Shown here: positions 8,747 through 17,850 of the stretch, one piece after another
How positions within the stretch are numbered: the stretch's first letter is position 1
Layout: every line of letters starts with the position of its first letter
From: JBFWWP01 sp050246115
GTDB lineage: Bacteria > Planctomycetota > UBA8108 > UBA1146 > JAJFFE01
NCBI GenBank assembly: GCA_050246115.1
Contig: JBFWWP010000002.1
Span: forward strand, 248,001-312,000
DNA length: 64,000 bases
Reading direction: 5' to 3'
Notes under the pieces: generated by a model
What the model was told of the DNA's origin: nothing
Database searches by the model: none
Seen by the model: only the letters and a program-made list of their open reading frames with translations
Program-made: the position numbers and the translations under genes

Positions 8747-9727
8747 GTGACGTGCTCGAATGCGCTGCCCGAATGTTCGGTCGTGTTGCCGGTCCTCGAC
8801 GAGGCCGGCACCCTGCTCGAGCTGCACCAGCGACTCACCACGGCCATGGCGCAGTCGGCGAGGTCGTACGAGATTCTGTACGTGAACGACGGCTCCCGTG
8901 ACGCGACGGCGCAGATCCTGGACGAGCTAGCCTTACGGGATCCGCGCGTGATCGTGATTCACCTGGCTCGGAACTTCGGTCAACACGCGGCACTGTTTGC
9001 GGGGTTCGCTCAGGTGAGAGGGGAAGTCGTGGTGACCCTCGACGCGGACCTGCAGAACCCCCCAGAGGAGATCCCGAAGCTACTGGCGCGCCTGGGGAGT
9101 GATGCCGACGTCGTCGCAGGCGTACGGACGAATCGCCGCGATCCCTGGGTTCGAAGACTCGCGTCCCGAATCGTCAATGGGATGGTCGGACGCATGACCG
9201 GCGTGCGGCTGCGAGACTACGGCTGTTTGCTGCGCGTGTATCGGCGTGCCGTGATCGATCGGCTGTGCGCGTGCGAGGAGAGCAGCGTGTACTTCACGGC
9301 TTTGATTGCTTGGCTCGGGGCTCGCATCGTCGAGGTCGACGTGGCCCATTCGCCGCGCAAGGGGGGGCGATCGAAGTACGGCTGGTGGAAACTCCTGCGG
9401 GTGAACCTCGACTTGATCACCGGCTACTCGGGACTTCCCGTTCAGTTGTTGTCGGTCGGTGGCGCCCTCGGTGCCTGCACGATGTCGTTGCTCTCGGCAG
9501 TAGCTTGGTTCACGTGGTGGGTGAGTGGCGACTCGGGCTGGACCGTGTTCTGGGTGGCCGGCCTACTGGCGTTGTTCTTCGCGCAGGTCGCCGCCATCGG
9601 CTGCGTCGGCGAGTACGTTGCCCGTGCTCTCCTGCAGGTCAAACGAAGGCCGCGCTTCGTTCTGCGAAGTGAGCTGAGTGGGCCCTCGGTGCCGACGAGT
9701 CGGAGCGGTCCGTGCGCGAAGTCTTGA
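8747..9727 (+). CDS. arnC: family 2 glycosyltransferase, ArnC/DPM1-like, polyprenyl-phosphate
   Basis: 326 residues, GTG start. The N-terminal GT-A domain has CSVVLPVLDEAGTL, YVNDGSRDAT, the HLARNFGQHAAL segment, TLDADLQNPPEEIP (DxD-type metal site DAD) and LRDYGCLLRVYRR, followed by SPRKGGRSKYGWWKLLRVNLDLITGYS. Two C-terminal transmembrane helices (about residues 235-258 and 268-293) anchor it in the inner membrane, ending VGEYVARALLQVKRRPRFV. This is the ArnC layout (transfer of 4-formamido-arabinose to undecaprenyl phosphate), but related dolichyl/undecaprenyl-phosphate mannose or glucose transferases share it. It lies 66 bp after the ArnB-like gene and overlaps the next gene by 16 bp, so the three form one operon. 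Confidence 0.8.
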   Translation: MTCSNALPECSVVLPVLDEAGTLLELHQRLTTAMAQSARSYEILYVNDGSRDATAQILDELALRDPRVIVIHLARNFGQHAALFAGFAQVRGEVVVTLDADLQNPPEEIPKLLARLGSDADVVAGVRTNRRDPWVRRLASRIVNGMVGRMTGVRLRDYGCLLRVYRRAVIDRLCACEESSVYFTALIAWLGARIVEVDVAHSPRKGGRSKYGWWKLLRVNLDLITGYSGLPVQLLSVGGALGACTMSLLSAVAWFTWWVSGDSGWTVFWVAGLLALFFAQVAAIGCVGEYVARALLQVKRRPRFVLRSELSGPSVPTSRSGPCAKS

Positions 9728-10581
9728 GGAGCGCTCTGGCGTGTCCGGCCTGCCACGGTGATCTCGAGGACGCGATCGCCGACGACAGCCTGGTTTGCCA
9801 ACCTTGCGGACGGAGCTTCCGACGGACCGGCAACGCCTGGCTGTTGCGCCTGGATGAGTCATCGGCCGCCGCCACGACGTACCAGCGTGGAGTACGCGGT
9901 CGTCTCCGCACACGAGTCCCTCCCGGGCTCCTGCGGCTCTTCGCGCCGGTACTCATCACCGGACCGCGCTGGACGCGATCGCTGGCGGCGACCCTCGCCG
10001 ATGACACCGAACTGGTCGTCGACGTGGGCTCCGGGAACTCGCGTAGTCAACCGGCGGTCGTGACCGTCGACATGCTCGCGTATCCGGAAGTCGATATCGT
10101 CGCCGACGCCGCCCGTTTGCCGTTTCGCGCTGGCAGCGTGCGAGGGCTCGTCAGCATTGCACTGCTCGAGCACGTCCCGTCGAGCGCCGCCGTGCTCGAG
10201 GAGTGGGGCCGGGTACTCAGTCCGGGAGGGCGCTTGTTCCTGGTCGTTCCGTTCCTACAGCCCTTCCACGCCGCACCGGAGGACTACCGACGATGGACCC
10301 TCGCAGGGCTCGAGCAATCGGTAGCTCAGCACTTCGTCGTACGCGACTCCGGAGTCTACTGCGGCCCGACGTCCACTCTCGTTTGGATCGTGGCGGATTG
10401 GTTGGCCCTCGTGTTGTCGCTGGGTAGCCTCCGTCTGCGCAGCGCACTCTCGTACGCTCTGCAGGCGCTCCTTTCTCCCTGTAAGTGGCTCGACCTCATC
10501 GTCGCGAGACTGCCGGGGGCGGACGGGCTCGCGTCGGCGTTGTTCGTGGAGGCGGAACGCGCCGGGCCACCGACGAAGTAG
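9712..10581 (+). CDS. zinc-ribbon (Trm112-type) class I SAM-dependent methyltransferase
   Basis: 289 residues, GTG start overlapping the upstream glycosyltransferase by 16 bp. The N-terminus is a Trm112-like zinc ribbon (C11-x2-C14 and C29-x2-C32). The core is a class I methyltransferase: motif I LVVDVGSGNS (about residues 101-110), VTVDMLAYPEVDIVADAARLPF for the SAM ribose and base contacts, ALLEHVPSSAAVLEEWGRVLSPGGRLFLVVPF. The C-terminal 80 residues are unusually hydrophobic (LVWIVADWLALVLSLGSL and following) and may contact the membrane. Likely substrate is a lipid-linked sugar or other envelope molecule made by the neighbouring ArnB/ArnC-like enzymes; this is inferred from context only. 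Confidence 0.75.
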   Translation: MREVLRSALACPACHGDLEDAIADDSLVCQPCGRSFRRTGNAWLLRLDESSAAATTYQRGVRGRLRTRVPPGLLRLFAPVLITGPRWTRSLAATLADDTELVVDVGSGNSRSQPAVVTVDMLAYPEVDIVADAARLPFRAGSVRGLVSIALLEHVPSSAAVLEEWGRVLSPGGRLFLVVPFLQPFHAAPEDYRRWTLAGLEQSVAQHFVVRDSGVYCGPTSTLVWIVADWLALVLSLGSLRLRSALSYALQALLSPCKWLDLIVARLPGADGLASALFVEAERAGPPTK

Positions 10582-10596
10582 AGGCGCTGGATTGGG

Positions 10597-11412
10597 TCAG
10601 CCGGAACTGCCCTCTGGGGCATGCGGGAATCGAATCGGCACCGTGACGCCGCGGCGGACAGCGATGATTTCTGCGGCAATCGAAACGGCGATCTCTTCCG
10701 GGGACTGGGCTCCGATGTCCAGACCGATGGGGGCGTGTACTTTGGCGAGTACCGAAGGGGGGGTGCCGCCCGCGCGGAGATTCTTGAAGATCGCGCCGAT
10801 CTTGCCTCGGCTGCCGATCAATCCGATGTAGCCCGCCTCGGATCGAACCGCCTGGGCCAATACGGTCTCGTCGTGCTCGTGACCGCGCGTGACGATGATC
10901 ACGTAGCTGTGAGGACCGAGACGCAAGCCGGAGAACGCGCCATCGAGATCCTGGACCACCGTCTCTACTCCCGCCGGAAAGTGCTCGGCGCTGGCGAAGG
11001 TCGCTCGATCATCGACGACGGTGACGCGACAGCCCAGCCCCAGGAGTAGCGGGGCGAGGCTGCGGGCGATGTGACCCGCCCCGAAGATGTGGACGTTGGT
11101 CGTCACGATGGGCTCCACGAACACCTCGAATTCGCCTCCGCAAAGGAGGCCGGTCTGGGCGGCCGTCGCGGCCGTGAGTCGGAACGTCGCACGCTGGGCG
11201 CGGCCGGTGGTGGCGACCTCCATGGCGATGCGCCAGATGTCCGCTTCCGTGCACCCGCCGCCGACGGTTCCGACCGTCGACCCATCGTCGCGAACGAGCA
11301 TCTTCGCGCCGAGTTTACCGGGCGTCGAGCCGTGGGTCGCGACGATGGTCGCGAGCGCCGCTGCGCGACCTTGCTCAATGGTTCTGGCTGCTGCTCTCAA
11401 GATCTCGAGCAC
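10597..11412 (-). CDS. xdhC: XdhC/CoxI family molybdenum hydroxylase maturation factor
   Basis: 271 residues, GTG start. The N-terminal XdhC_CoxI domain has ALATIVATHGSTPGKLGAKMLV, TVGGGCTEADIWRIA and LLCGGEFEVFVEPI; the C-terminal Rossmann domain has VHIFGAGHIARSLAPLL, VVDDRATFASAEHFPAG, YVIIVTRGHEHDETVL and YIGLIGSRGKI. The family binds and sulfurates the molybdenum cofactor and inserts it into xanthine dehydrogenase or CO dehydrogenase-type enzymes. No such enzyme gene is in the window, so the client must be encoded elsewhere. It is convergent with the methyltransferase gene (15 bp apart) and divergent from the diguanylate cyclase. Confidence 0.9.
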   Translation of the reverse strand: MLEILRAAARTIEQGRAAALATIVATHGSTPGKLGAKMLVRDDGSTVGTVGGGCTEADIWRIAMEVATTGRAQRATFRLTAATAAQTGLLCGGEFEVFVEPIVTTNVHIFGAGHIARSLAPLLLGLGCRVTVVDDRATFASAEHFPAGVETVVQDLDGAFSGLRLGPHSYVIIVTRGHEHDETVLAQAVRSEAGYIGLIGSRGKIGAIFKNLRAGGTPPSVLAKVHAPIGLDIGAQSPEEIAVSIAAEIIAVRRGVTVPIRFPHAPEGSSG

Positions 11413-11642
11413 GGCGTCTCACGTCCTTGGGTCGTAGGCTGCTGTCCGCGCAGGCATGACGGATGTTCCGAGAAGCGAACGTGCGCTGCCGATGAAGAAC
11501 CTCCACGTCGCACCCGGTGTGGCACTTGGGGGCCGACGTCGCCCGCAGCGGTGGGTCACCCCGTCACGCGGCATCTTAACCGCGCTTCGGGACTGCCGTC
11601 GCGTGAAATCTGTGCCCTGCCACCTCGTCCTGGGCCGCGTCT
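11413..11642. other. intergenic region upstream of diguanylate cyclase
   Basis: Together with the promoter just downstream this is the 350-bp divergent space between xdhC and the GGDEF gene. Apart from that promoter nothing specific is seen. Confidence 0.4.
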
Positions 11643-11672
11643 TTGCCGACTTCGTCACTCCAGAGCTATACT
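11643..11672 (+). promoter_or_regulatory. sigma-70-type promoter for diguanylate cyclase
   Basis: TTGCCG (11643..11648) and TATACT (11667..11672) separated by 18 bp; the -10 matches consensus at five of six positions. It lies about 90 bp before the preferred start codon. Confidence 0.5.
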
Positions 11673-11761
11673 TCTCGGTGACCGGATCGATCTGACCCTG
11701 GGGTGCTTGGGTGCCTCGAGGGCGAAACGGCGATCGAGGATTAGGGCTCGTCGAGGAGCGC

Positions 11762-13270
11762 GTGGCGAACGTAAACCCCGTCGAAATTGGTCCAGAGAAC
11801 AAGCTCGTCCCGCTCGGCGTGTCCTTGGCCGAGATCGGGGAGCCGTTGGACCTTTTCGAGAGTTGCCCGGACGCAGTCGTGGTCCTCGATTCCGCGAGAA
11901 CCCGGACCCTGGGCACCAATCTCCAGTTCCTTCAGCTGGTCGGGCGGGATCTGACGACGTGGCAGGGTTCGCCGTTTCACCTGCTCGACTGCATCCATCC
12001 GGATGATCACCCGGTGCTCATGCAGGGGGCGGCCGAGGCCGGCACGGAATGGCAAGGCAGTAGTAGCCTGAGGCTGATCAACGACGCGAACGAGGTCATT
12101 CCCATCGAGGCTCATGCCCGTCGAATCGGGACGGAGAGCGGAGTCCGGTGGATCTACTTCTTTCGCAGGGTCGAGGAGCGGCGCATCCTCGAGAGTCGCC
12201 TCAAAGAGGAGATCGAACTCCAGAAACGACGCACGGTCGAAGCCGTGAAGTCGTCACTTCGCATCTACCAGGTCACGGAAAAGATGCGAGCCACGCCCAA
12301 GCTGTCGACCTTCCTCCTCGACGTCCAGAACGAGAATGACCTCTTTGAGCGCGCGACCGAGTTTCTGCGGTCGGAGGGTCTCAACTATCAGGAGGTCGCG
12401 TTCTTCCTCTGTGAAGGGGATGCGCTCCAGCTGCGGCACAGCACCACCGAGCGACTGCCGGACAACGTTCAACTCGGCAAAGATGGCCCCTACGCAACCT
12501 TCATGCGGACCGGAGAACAGCCCGACGGGAACGGAGACACCCGACTGGTGAGGATCCGGACGAAGGACTCCGTGCTCGGCATTCTCGAGGTGTTGCTCGA
12601 TCCGCGGGAGCAAGTGTTCTTCGCCGAGAACACCCTGGTCGAGCGCTGGCACGGGGACATCTTGGAGACGATTGCCGAGATGTTGGGCCTCTGCCTCGAG
12701 AACATCCGACTCTACCGCGAACTGCGGGTGCAGAGCATTCTCGATCCGTTGACGGGCACGTACAACCGCCACTTCCTGCTCACCCAGCTCGAGAAAGAGA
12801 TCGAGCGGTCCCAGCGAAGTGGCCGCCCCCTCACGATGGCATTCATCGACGTCGACGGGTTCAAGGAGGTCAACGACACCTTCGGACACCCGCAGGGCGA
12901 CCTCGTGCTCCAACAGATCGCGAATCTGCTGCGCGATTCGGTGCGAAAGACCGACTTCATCTGCCGGTACGGTGGGGACGAGTTCGTGGTCTTGCTGACC
13001 GACACGGACCTGGCTGCAGCTGAGGCCAAGGCCGAGCAACTGCGGTTGGCCATCGAGGGGTTCCCGTTCCGAGCGATCGAGTTGCGGCAGACTACGAAGG
13101 CGATTCGAGTCACCATTTCGGTCGGCCTCGCGAGCGGCAACAACCACACCGCCAAGCGGATGCTCCAGGTGGCGGACGCCGCGCTGTACGGGGCCAAGCG
13201 TCAGGGCAAGAACTGCGTGTTCTTGATCAAGGAGATCCCGGGCGAAGTGGGGGAGTTCCAAGACGCGTGA
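11762..13270 (+). CDS. PAS/GAF-sensor diguanylate cyclase (GGDEF)
   Basis: About 502 residues. An N-terminal PAS-like domain (about residues 25-150, with CPDAVVVLDSARTRTLGTN and LDCIHPDDHPVLMQ) is joined by a short coiled coil (VEERRILESRLKEEIELQKRR) to a GAF-like domain (about 195-335), then a GGDEF domain (DPLTGTYNRHFLL, DVDGFKEVNDTFGHPQGD, intact GGDEF at about 404-408). It should make cyclic-di-GMP from two GTP. An inhibitory I-site RKTD (RxxD) lies at the proper five-residue distance before GGDEF, so product feedback is expected. No transmembrane segment: a cytoplasmic sensor. GTG 11762 is preceded by GAGGAG; a GTG at 11711 would add 17 residues. Single gene with its own promoter. Confidence 0.9.
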   Translation: MANVNPVEIGPENKLVPLGVSLAEIGEPLDLFESCPDAVVVLDSARTRTLGTNLQFLQLVGRDLTTWQGSPFHLLDCIHPDDHPVLMQGAAEAGTEWQGSSSLRLINDANEVIPIEAHARRIGTESGVRWIYFFRRVEERRILESRLKEEIELQKRRTVEAVKSSLRIYQVTEKMRATPKLSTFLLDVQNENDLFERATEFLRSEGLNYQEVAFFLCEGDALQLRHSTTERLPDNVQLGKDGPYATFMRTGEQPDGNGDTRLVRIRTKDSVLGILEVLLDPREQVFFAENTLVERWHGDILETIAEMLGLCLENIRLYRELRVQSILDPLTGTYNRHFLLTQLEKEIERSQRSGRPLTMAFIDVDGFKEVNDTFGHPQGDLVLQQIANLLRDSVRKTDFICRYGGDEFVVLLTDTDLAAAEAKAEQLRLAIEGFPFRAIELRQTTKAIRVTISVGLASGNNHTAKRMLQVADAALYGAKRQGKNCVFLIKEIPGEVGEFQDA

Positions 13271-13291
13271 GCGTTCTTGGCCCGCTTCGGT

Positions 13292-13663
13292 TCACTCCTC
13301 TTCCTCATCACGAGGAGCAGACTCCCCGCGAGCGCGCTTGAGAAGGTCCTCCAGCTCCATGTGTTTGCGGATCGACTCGTCGAGTTCGAAGCGCAGAACT
13401 GGCGTGTTGCGCAGCCGGATCCGGTCCGCGAGCAAACCTTGAATGAAGCCGGCCGCTGCTCTCAATCCACGTAACGAGGTGCGTTGCTGCCCCTCCGAAC
13501 CGAGGATCGACACGTGCACCACGGCTTCCTTCAGGTCCTCGGTCGGCTCGACACGGGTCACGGAGATGAACCCGAGCCGCGGATCGCGGAGATCACGCTG
13601 AATGATCTCGGCGATCTCGGCGCGTAGGGAAGACGAAATTCGCTCCCGGCGCTTCTGCTTCAC
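13292..13663 (-). CDS. rbfA: ribosome-binding factor A
   Basis: 123 residues beginning VKQKRRERISSSLRAEIAEIIQRDLRDPRLGFISVTRV, the standard RbfA opening, followed by the KH-like fold (VVHVSILG, LRGLRAAAGFIQGLLADRIRLRNTPVLRFELDES). RbfA binds the 30S subunit and is needed for late 16S rRNA maturation. The frame is longer upstream (to 13762) but the GTG at 13663 is chosen because it overlaps the infB stop codon as GTGA, a translational coupling signal, and starts exactly where similarity begins. The C-terminal end is acidic (DEEEE). Last gene of the nusA-infB-rbfA operon; convergent with the diguanylate cyclase. Confidence 0.92.
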   Translation of the reverse strand: MKQKRRERISSSLRAEIAEIIQRDLRDPRLGFISVTRVEPTEDLKEAVVHVSILGSEGQQRTSLRGLRAAAGFIQGLLADRIRLRNTPVLRFELDESIRKHMELEDLLKRARGESAPRDEEEE

Positions 13664-16272
13664 GACTTTCGAAGGTCCGCCAGGGTCCTGGCCTTCTTGA
13701 GAACCTTGTAGCTCTCGATGATGTCGCCGACCTGAAGGTCCTCGAAACCAGCCACCCTGCACCCGCAGTCGAATCCTTCGCGGACTTCTTTCGCGTCGTC
13801 CTTGAAGCGTTTGAGCGATTCGAGGGAACTCTCGATCATCAGCTTCCCGTCGCGGTGGACGCGGACCTTGTCCTCTCGTCGGAGTACGCCGGAACGTACC
13901 ATGCAGCCGGCGATGCTGCCGAGGCGCGACGACTTGAAGAGTTGGACCACCTCCACGCGGGACTGGGCTTCCTCGTACAGCTCGGGGTCGAGCAACCCCT
14001 CGAGCGACAGGCGAATGTCTTCGAGGAGTTCGTAGATGACTTCGTAGGTCCGAATCTCGACACCCTTGGCGTCGGCCGCACGCTTGGTCTGGCTGTTGGC
14101 GGCGACGTGGAAACCGAGGATGATCGCGTCGGACGCGTCTGCAAGGGTGACATCCGACTCGGAGATCTCCCCGACGCTGTACCCGATGACCTTCACGCCG
14201 ACTTCACTCGAGCCCAGCTCTTCCAGCTGCTTGCGAATGACCTCGAGGCTGCCTTTGACGTCCGCCTTGACGACGAGTTTGACCTCTTTGATCTTGCCGC
14301 GGGTGATCGAGTCCTGAAGCGTCGCCAGGGTAACGTGCTCGCGCGTGGCGCGCTCGAGTTCACGCTTTCGGCGCTTTCGGTCCTCGGCAATGTTCTTCGC
14401 CTTCACGGCGTCCGCGAGCACGTAGAAGCGATCACCGGCTTCCGGGAATTCATCGAGTCCGGTGATGTCGACCGGTGTGGCGGGTCCGGCTTCCTGGAGG
14501 ACGATGCCGGTCGTCGTTTGCAACGTGCGCACGCGACCCACGGCTGTACCACAGATGACGTTGTCGCCGCGGCGAAGGGTTCCGTCCTGGACCAGCACGG
14601 TCACGACCTTGCCGCGCCCCGGAGCTTGGCGCGCGTCGAGAACGGTGCCGATGGCATCCTTCGAGGGGTTCGCACGCAGTTCCAAGATCTCGGTTTCGAG
14701 CGTGAGCAGGTCGAGCAGGTCGTCGATCCCTTGATCGGTCAGCGCCGAGACTTCGACCATCTCGGTCTTTCCGCCCCATTCGCGCGGCGAGAGGTCGTGG
14801 GTCGCCAACTGTTGCTTCGTGCGTCCCACGTTGGCGTTCTGCTTGTCGATCTTGTTGATGGCTACGACGATCGGCACGCTGGCCGCCTGTGCGTGTTGAA
14901 TGGCCTCGATGGTCTGCGGCATGACGCCGTCGTCGGCCGCGACCACGAGCACCGCCACATCGGTCACGTTGGCCGAGCGTGCCCGCATCTGGCTGAACGC
15001 CTGGTGACCCGGGGTGTCGATGAACACGACGTGCTTGTTGGCGTAGTCGACGCGATACGCCGACATGTGCTGAGTGATTCCTCCGGACTCGCCCTTCTGC
15101 ACGCGTGTCTCGCGAATGCGATCCAAGAGCGAGGTCTTGCCGTGGTCGACGTGGCCCATCAAGGTCACCACGGGTGCCCGCGGGACCATGCTCGCCTTGT
15201 CGTCGACGGCGGTCTCGATGTCCTCGAGCTCGGAGTCGATCGCCACCTGGTCCTGCGCATGGATCTTCACTTCGAACTTGTTCGAAATGATGTCGAGCAT
15301 CTCACGGCTGACGGTCTGGTTGGCGTTGGCGATGATCTTCTGGCGCATGAACTCGGCGATCAGCATGGCGAGCTTGACACCGATCACCGCCGAAAGGTCC
15401 TTGAGGGTCATCGGCAGCGTAATCGTCACTTCCGACGGCCGGTCGGAGGACAAGGCCTCGGCGCGCCGACGCGGAGGCGCGAGCATTGAGCCGCTCCCGA
15501 AACCGCCGGAACGTCCGCGACCACGACCACCCTGCTGTCCGGCTCCACCCCCGGGCTGCCCCCGGCCTCCGCCGCGCTTCCCAGCGCCGGGACCCGAGCG
15601 CCCAGCACCGCGCAAGTCGCCGCCTTCGGTGAAGACCCGCACTCGCTTACCACGCGGACGACCATCGTCGGGCGCCATCGGTGGCGGATCGGGCGGCGGC
15701 GGGCTGAAGGGGCGGTTGTCGCGTCCGCCACCGCCACCACCGGGCGCGCGATCCCGACCGTAAGCGGGGGGGCCGCCGCGGTCGCGGTCGCGATCCCGAT
15801 CGCGCTCTTGCGGCGGCGCGGGCGCCGGAGGGGGCGGGGATGAAGATCGAACGATCAGCGGACGGCGAACCGCCGGCCGCGGAGTCGCCTGAATCGGCGC
15901 GGGTCGAATGATCAGCTTCTTGGTCTCCTTGGGCTTCGGAGGTTCCTGGGCTGCGCCAGGGCTCGATCCTGCTGCTCCCGCGGCGACGGGCCGAACGCCG
16001 CCGGCGCCGGGCCGCGCCCCTGGCGCAGGTTTTGGTCCGCCGTTCGACTTGGCTTCCGGGGCCGGCTTCGTGACTGCGGCGCCCTTAGCGGGACTGCTGC
16101 CGCTCGCCGCGGGACGCGGCGCCGCGGCCTCGCGCCGCAGAGCCTCCGCCACGTCGTCGTCGATGCAACTCAGGTGGCTGGCAATCTTGATGCCCTTTTT
16201 CCGGAGGAGCGCCACCAGCTCCGTGCTCGACAAATCGAGCTCTTTCGCGAGCTTGTGAATTCTCTCTCCCAC
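13660..16272 (-). CDS. infB: translation initiation factor IF-2
   Basis: 870 residues. The N-terminal IF2N domain (GERIHKLAKELDLSSTELVALLRKKG) is followed by about 220 residues of low complexity rich in Pro, Gly, Ala and Arg (for example RDRDRDRGG and GRGQPGGGAGQQGG), then a second IF2N-like domain and the G domain starting VVTLMGHVDHGKTSLLDRI (G1 near residue 375), with DTPGH, NKID and SAL motifs, then domains II, III and the C-terminal fMet-tRNA-binding domain. IF-2 places initiator tRNA on the 30S subunit. GTG 16272 is chosen over the longer frame because AGGAGG lies four bases before it. It sits 137 bp after nusA and shares a GTGA overlap with rbfA. Confidence 0.97.
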   Translation of the reverse strand: MGERIHKLAKELDLSSTELVALLRKKGIKIASHLSCIDDDVAEALRREAAAPRPAASGSSPAKGAAVTKPAPEAKSNGGPKPAPGARPGAGGVRPVAAGAAGSSPGAAQEPPKPKETKKLIIRPAPIQATPRPAVRRPLIVRSSSPPPPAPAPPQERDRDRDRDRGGPPAYGRDRAPGGGGGGRDNRPFSPPPPDPPPMAPDDGRPRGKRVRVFTEGGDLRGAGRSGPGAGKRGGGRGQPGGGAGQQGGRGRGRSGGFGSGSMLAPPRRRAEALSSDRPSEVTITLPMTLKDLSAVIGVKLAMLIAEFMRQKIIANANQTVSREMLDIISNKFEVKIHAQDQVAIDSELEDIETAVDDKASMVPRAPVVTLMGHVDHGKTSLLDRIRETRVQKGESGGITQHMSAYRVDYANKHVVFIDTPGHQAFSQMRARSANVTDVAVLVVAADDGVMPQTIEAIQHAQAASVPIVVAINKIDKQNANVGRTKQQLATHDLSPREWGGKTEMVEVSALTDQGIDDLLDLLTLETEILELRANPSKDAIGTVLDARQAPGRGKVVTVLVQDGTLRRGDNVICGTAVGRVRTLQTTTGIVLQEAGPATPVDITGLDEFPEAGDRFYVLADAVKAKNIAEDRKRRKRELERATREHVTLATLQDSITRGKIKEVKLVVKADVKGSLEVIRKQLEELGSSEVGVKVIGYSVGEISESDVTLADASDAIILGFHVAANSQTKRAADAKGVEIRTYEVIYELLEDIRLSLEGLLDPELYEEAQSRVEVVQLFKSSRLGSIAGCMVRSGVLRREDKVRVHRDGKLMIESSLESLKRFKDDAKEVREGFDCGCRVAGFEDLQVGDIIESYKVLKKARTLADLRKS

Positions 16273-16409
16273 TACGCCTCCTGACCTTCGTCCCGCTGGC
16301 AAAAAACTTCCTTGCAAACCAATCCATATTATAGTCGCCGGGTGGCATCAACCCAAAACGAGTTCCGAGTCGAGGTGCCCCCGATCCCCGCTGGCGGCCC
16401 GATCCGTCG

Positions 16410-17807
16410 TCATTCCAAGCTCTGCAGGTAGTCGAGGATCTTGGCGGCCTTGCTCGGCCCGACGCCATCGATCTCGGCCAACACCTCCGAACCCGCCTCG
16501 AGAAGCCTGGCCGGCGTGTCCAGCCCCGCCTCTCGCAGCCTCTGCGCCGTTGCCTGGCCGACTCCGGGCAGATCCTCGAGCTCGAACTCGGCGTCGCCGG
16601 CGCCGTCGTCGTCACGGGTTTGGCCCGTTTCGTCTTCCAGATTCTCTGCGTCCGCTTCCAGATTTTCGTCTGCCGGCGGCGCCTTCTGAAACAGAGCGGC
16701 AAGTCGGTCGGACTGCGGCGAACGCGACGTGCTCTCGGTCTCGACGCGCGCGAACAGCCGGTCGAGGGGGGTTCGAGCCACCGCGCTGACTTCACGCGGC
16801 GAACCATCCTCGCCAACGAAGAGGCTCTGAGCCCGTCCTTCGATCTCCTCCTGGCGCATCTTCTCGAGCTCTTCCTCGGAGACCGGCGTGATGTTGAGGT
16901 CCCAGTCGGTGAGCTTCGACGCCAGTCGGACGTTCTGCCCCCGCCTGCCGATCGCCAACGACTGCTGATCCGGGCGCACGAACACCGTGGCCGTGCGCGC
17001 CTCGAAGTCCAGTTCGAGCGACGCGACTTCGGCGGGCCGCAACGCCTCTAGGATCAAGATTTCAATGGAGTCGTTCCAACGGACGATATCGATTTTCTCG
17101 CCGAAGAGCTCGTCCACGATGTTCCGAATCCGCGCGCCCTTCACCCCGACGCACGCGCCAACGCAGTCGACGTTGGGGTCATAGGTAGTGACCGCGATCT
17201 TGGTCCGGTGACCCGCTTCGCGGGCGACCGCCTTCACTTCGACCACGTAGTCGGCGACCTCCGGAATCTCGAGTTCGAACAGGCGCCGCACCAAGTCAGG
17301 GCTCGAACGCGAACAGATCAGCTGCACGCGGTTCGGGAGGAGATTGACCTCCTTGAGGACGACCTTGATTCGGTTCCCCTCGGCGAAGTTCTCGACCGGA
17401 GACTGCTCGGATCGCGGTAGGATCCCCTCGGTCTTGCCGAGGGAGATGACCAACACACCGCCCGGTTTCTTGGTTTGGATCGTGCCGGTCATCAACTGGC
17501 CGATCTTCGGCTTGTACTCTTCGAAGAGGACGTCGCGTTCGGCTTCGCGGATCTTCTGCAGCAGAACCTGCTTGCCCGACAGGGCGGCAATGCGACCGAG
17601 ATCTTCGGGGCTGAGCGGCTCGCCGTCGACCGTGGCTTGGATCTCCCCCGACTCTCGGTCGATCACGACTTCGATGCCGTCGCTGGTACCGAGCTTCTTC
17701 TGCGCGGCCGAGATGAGCGCTTGCTCGATGCCGGTGAAGACGACCTCTTTGTCGATTTGTCGGTCACGGTGGATCGTGTCGACGAAGCGGAGGATCTCGC
17801 GATTCAT
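16410..17807 (-). CDS. nusA: transcription termination/antitermination protein NusA
   Basis: 465 residues. Order of parts: NusA N-terminal domain (MNREILRFVDTIHRDRQIDKEVVF), S1 domain (about 130-205, LMTGTIQTKKPGGVLV), two KH domains (DPNVDCVGACVGVKGARI and VRPDQQSLAIGRRGQNVRLA), an acidic linker (DENLEADAENLEDE), and a C-terminal helix-hairpin-helix unit (LEDLPGVGQATAQRLREAG, LAEIDGVGPSKAAKILDYL). NusA sets RNA polymerase pausing, termination and antitermination. The start ATG has GAAGAGGAG before it. rimP, the usual gene before nusA, is absent, and a terminator-like hairpin lies directly ahead of the gene (17825..17850), suggesting autoregulation. Confidence 0.97.
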   Translation of the reverse strand: MNREILRFVDTIHRDRQIDKEVVFTGIEQALISAAQKKLGTSDGIEVVIDRESGEIQATVDGEPLSPEDLGRIAALSGKQVLLQKIREAERDVLFEEYKPKIGQLMTGTIQTKKPGGVLVISLGKTEGILPRSEQSPVENFAEGNRIKVVLKEVNLLPNRVQLICSRSSPDLVRRLFELEIPEVADYVVEVKAVAREAGHRTKIAVTTYDPNVDCVGACVGVKGARIRNIVDELFGEKIDIVRWNDSIEILILEALRPAEVASLELDFEARTATVFVRPDQQSLAIGRRGQNVRLASKLTDWDLNITPVSEEELEKMRQEEIEGRAQSLFVGEDGSPREVSAVARTPLDRLFARVETESTSRSPQSDRLAALFQKAPPADENLEADAENLEDETGQTRDDDGAGDAEFELEDLPGVGQATAQRLREAGLDTPARLLEAGSEVLAEIDGVGPSKAAKILDYLQSLE

Positions 17808-17824
17808 GGCTCCTCTTCCAGCCT

Positions 17825-17850
17825 AAAAAAAAGAGGCGAGGAGCGGCCTC
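17825..17850 (-). terminator. terminator-like hairpin in nusA leader (possible attenuator)
   Basis: On the minus strand GAGGC, 8-base loop, GCCTC is followed directly by eight T residues, ending 17 bp before the nusA ATG. There is no minus-strand gene upstream that would need terminating. A competing stem CGAGG/CCTCG uses the same bases, so switching is possible. The stem is only 5 bp. Confidence 0.5.
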
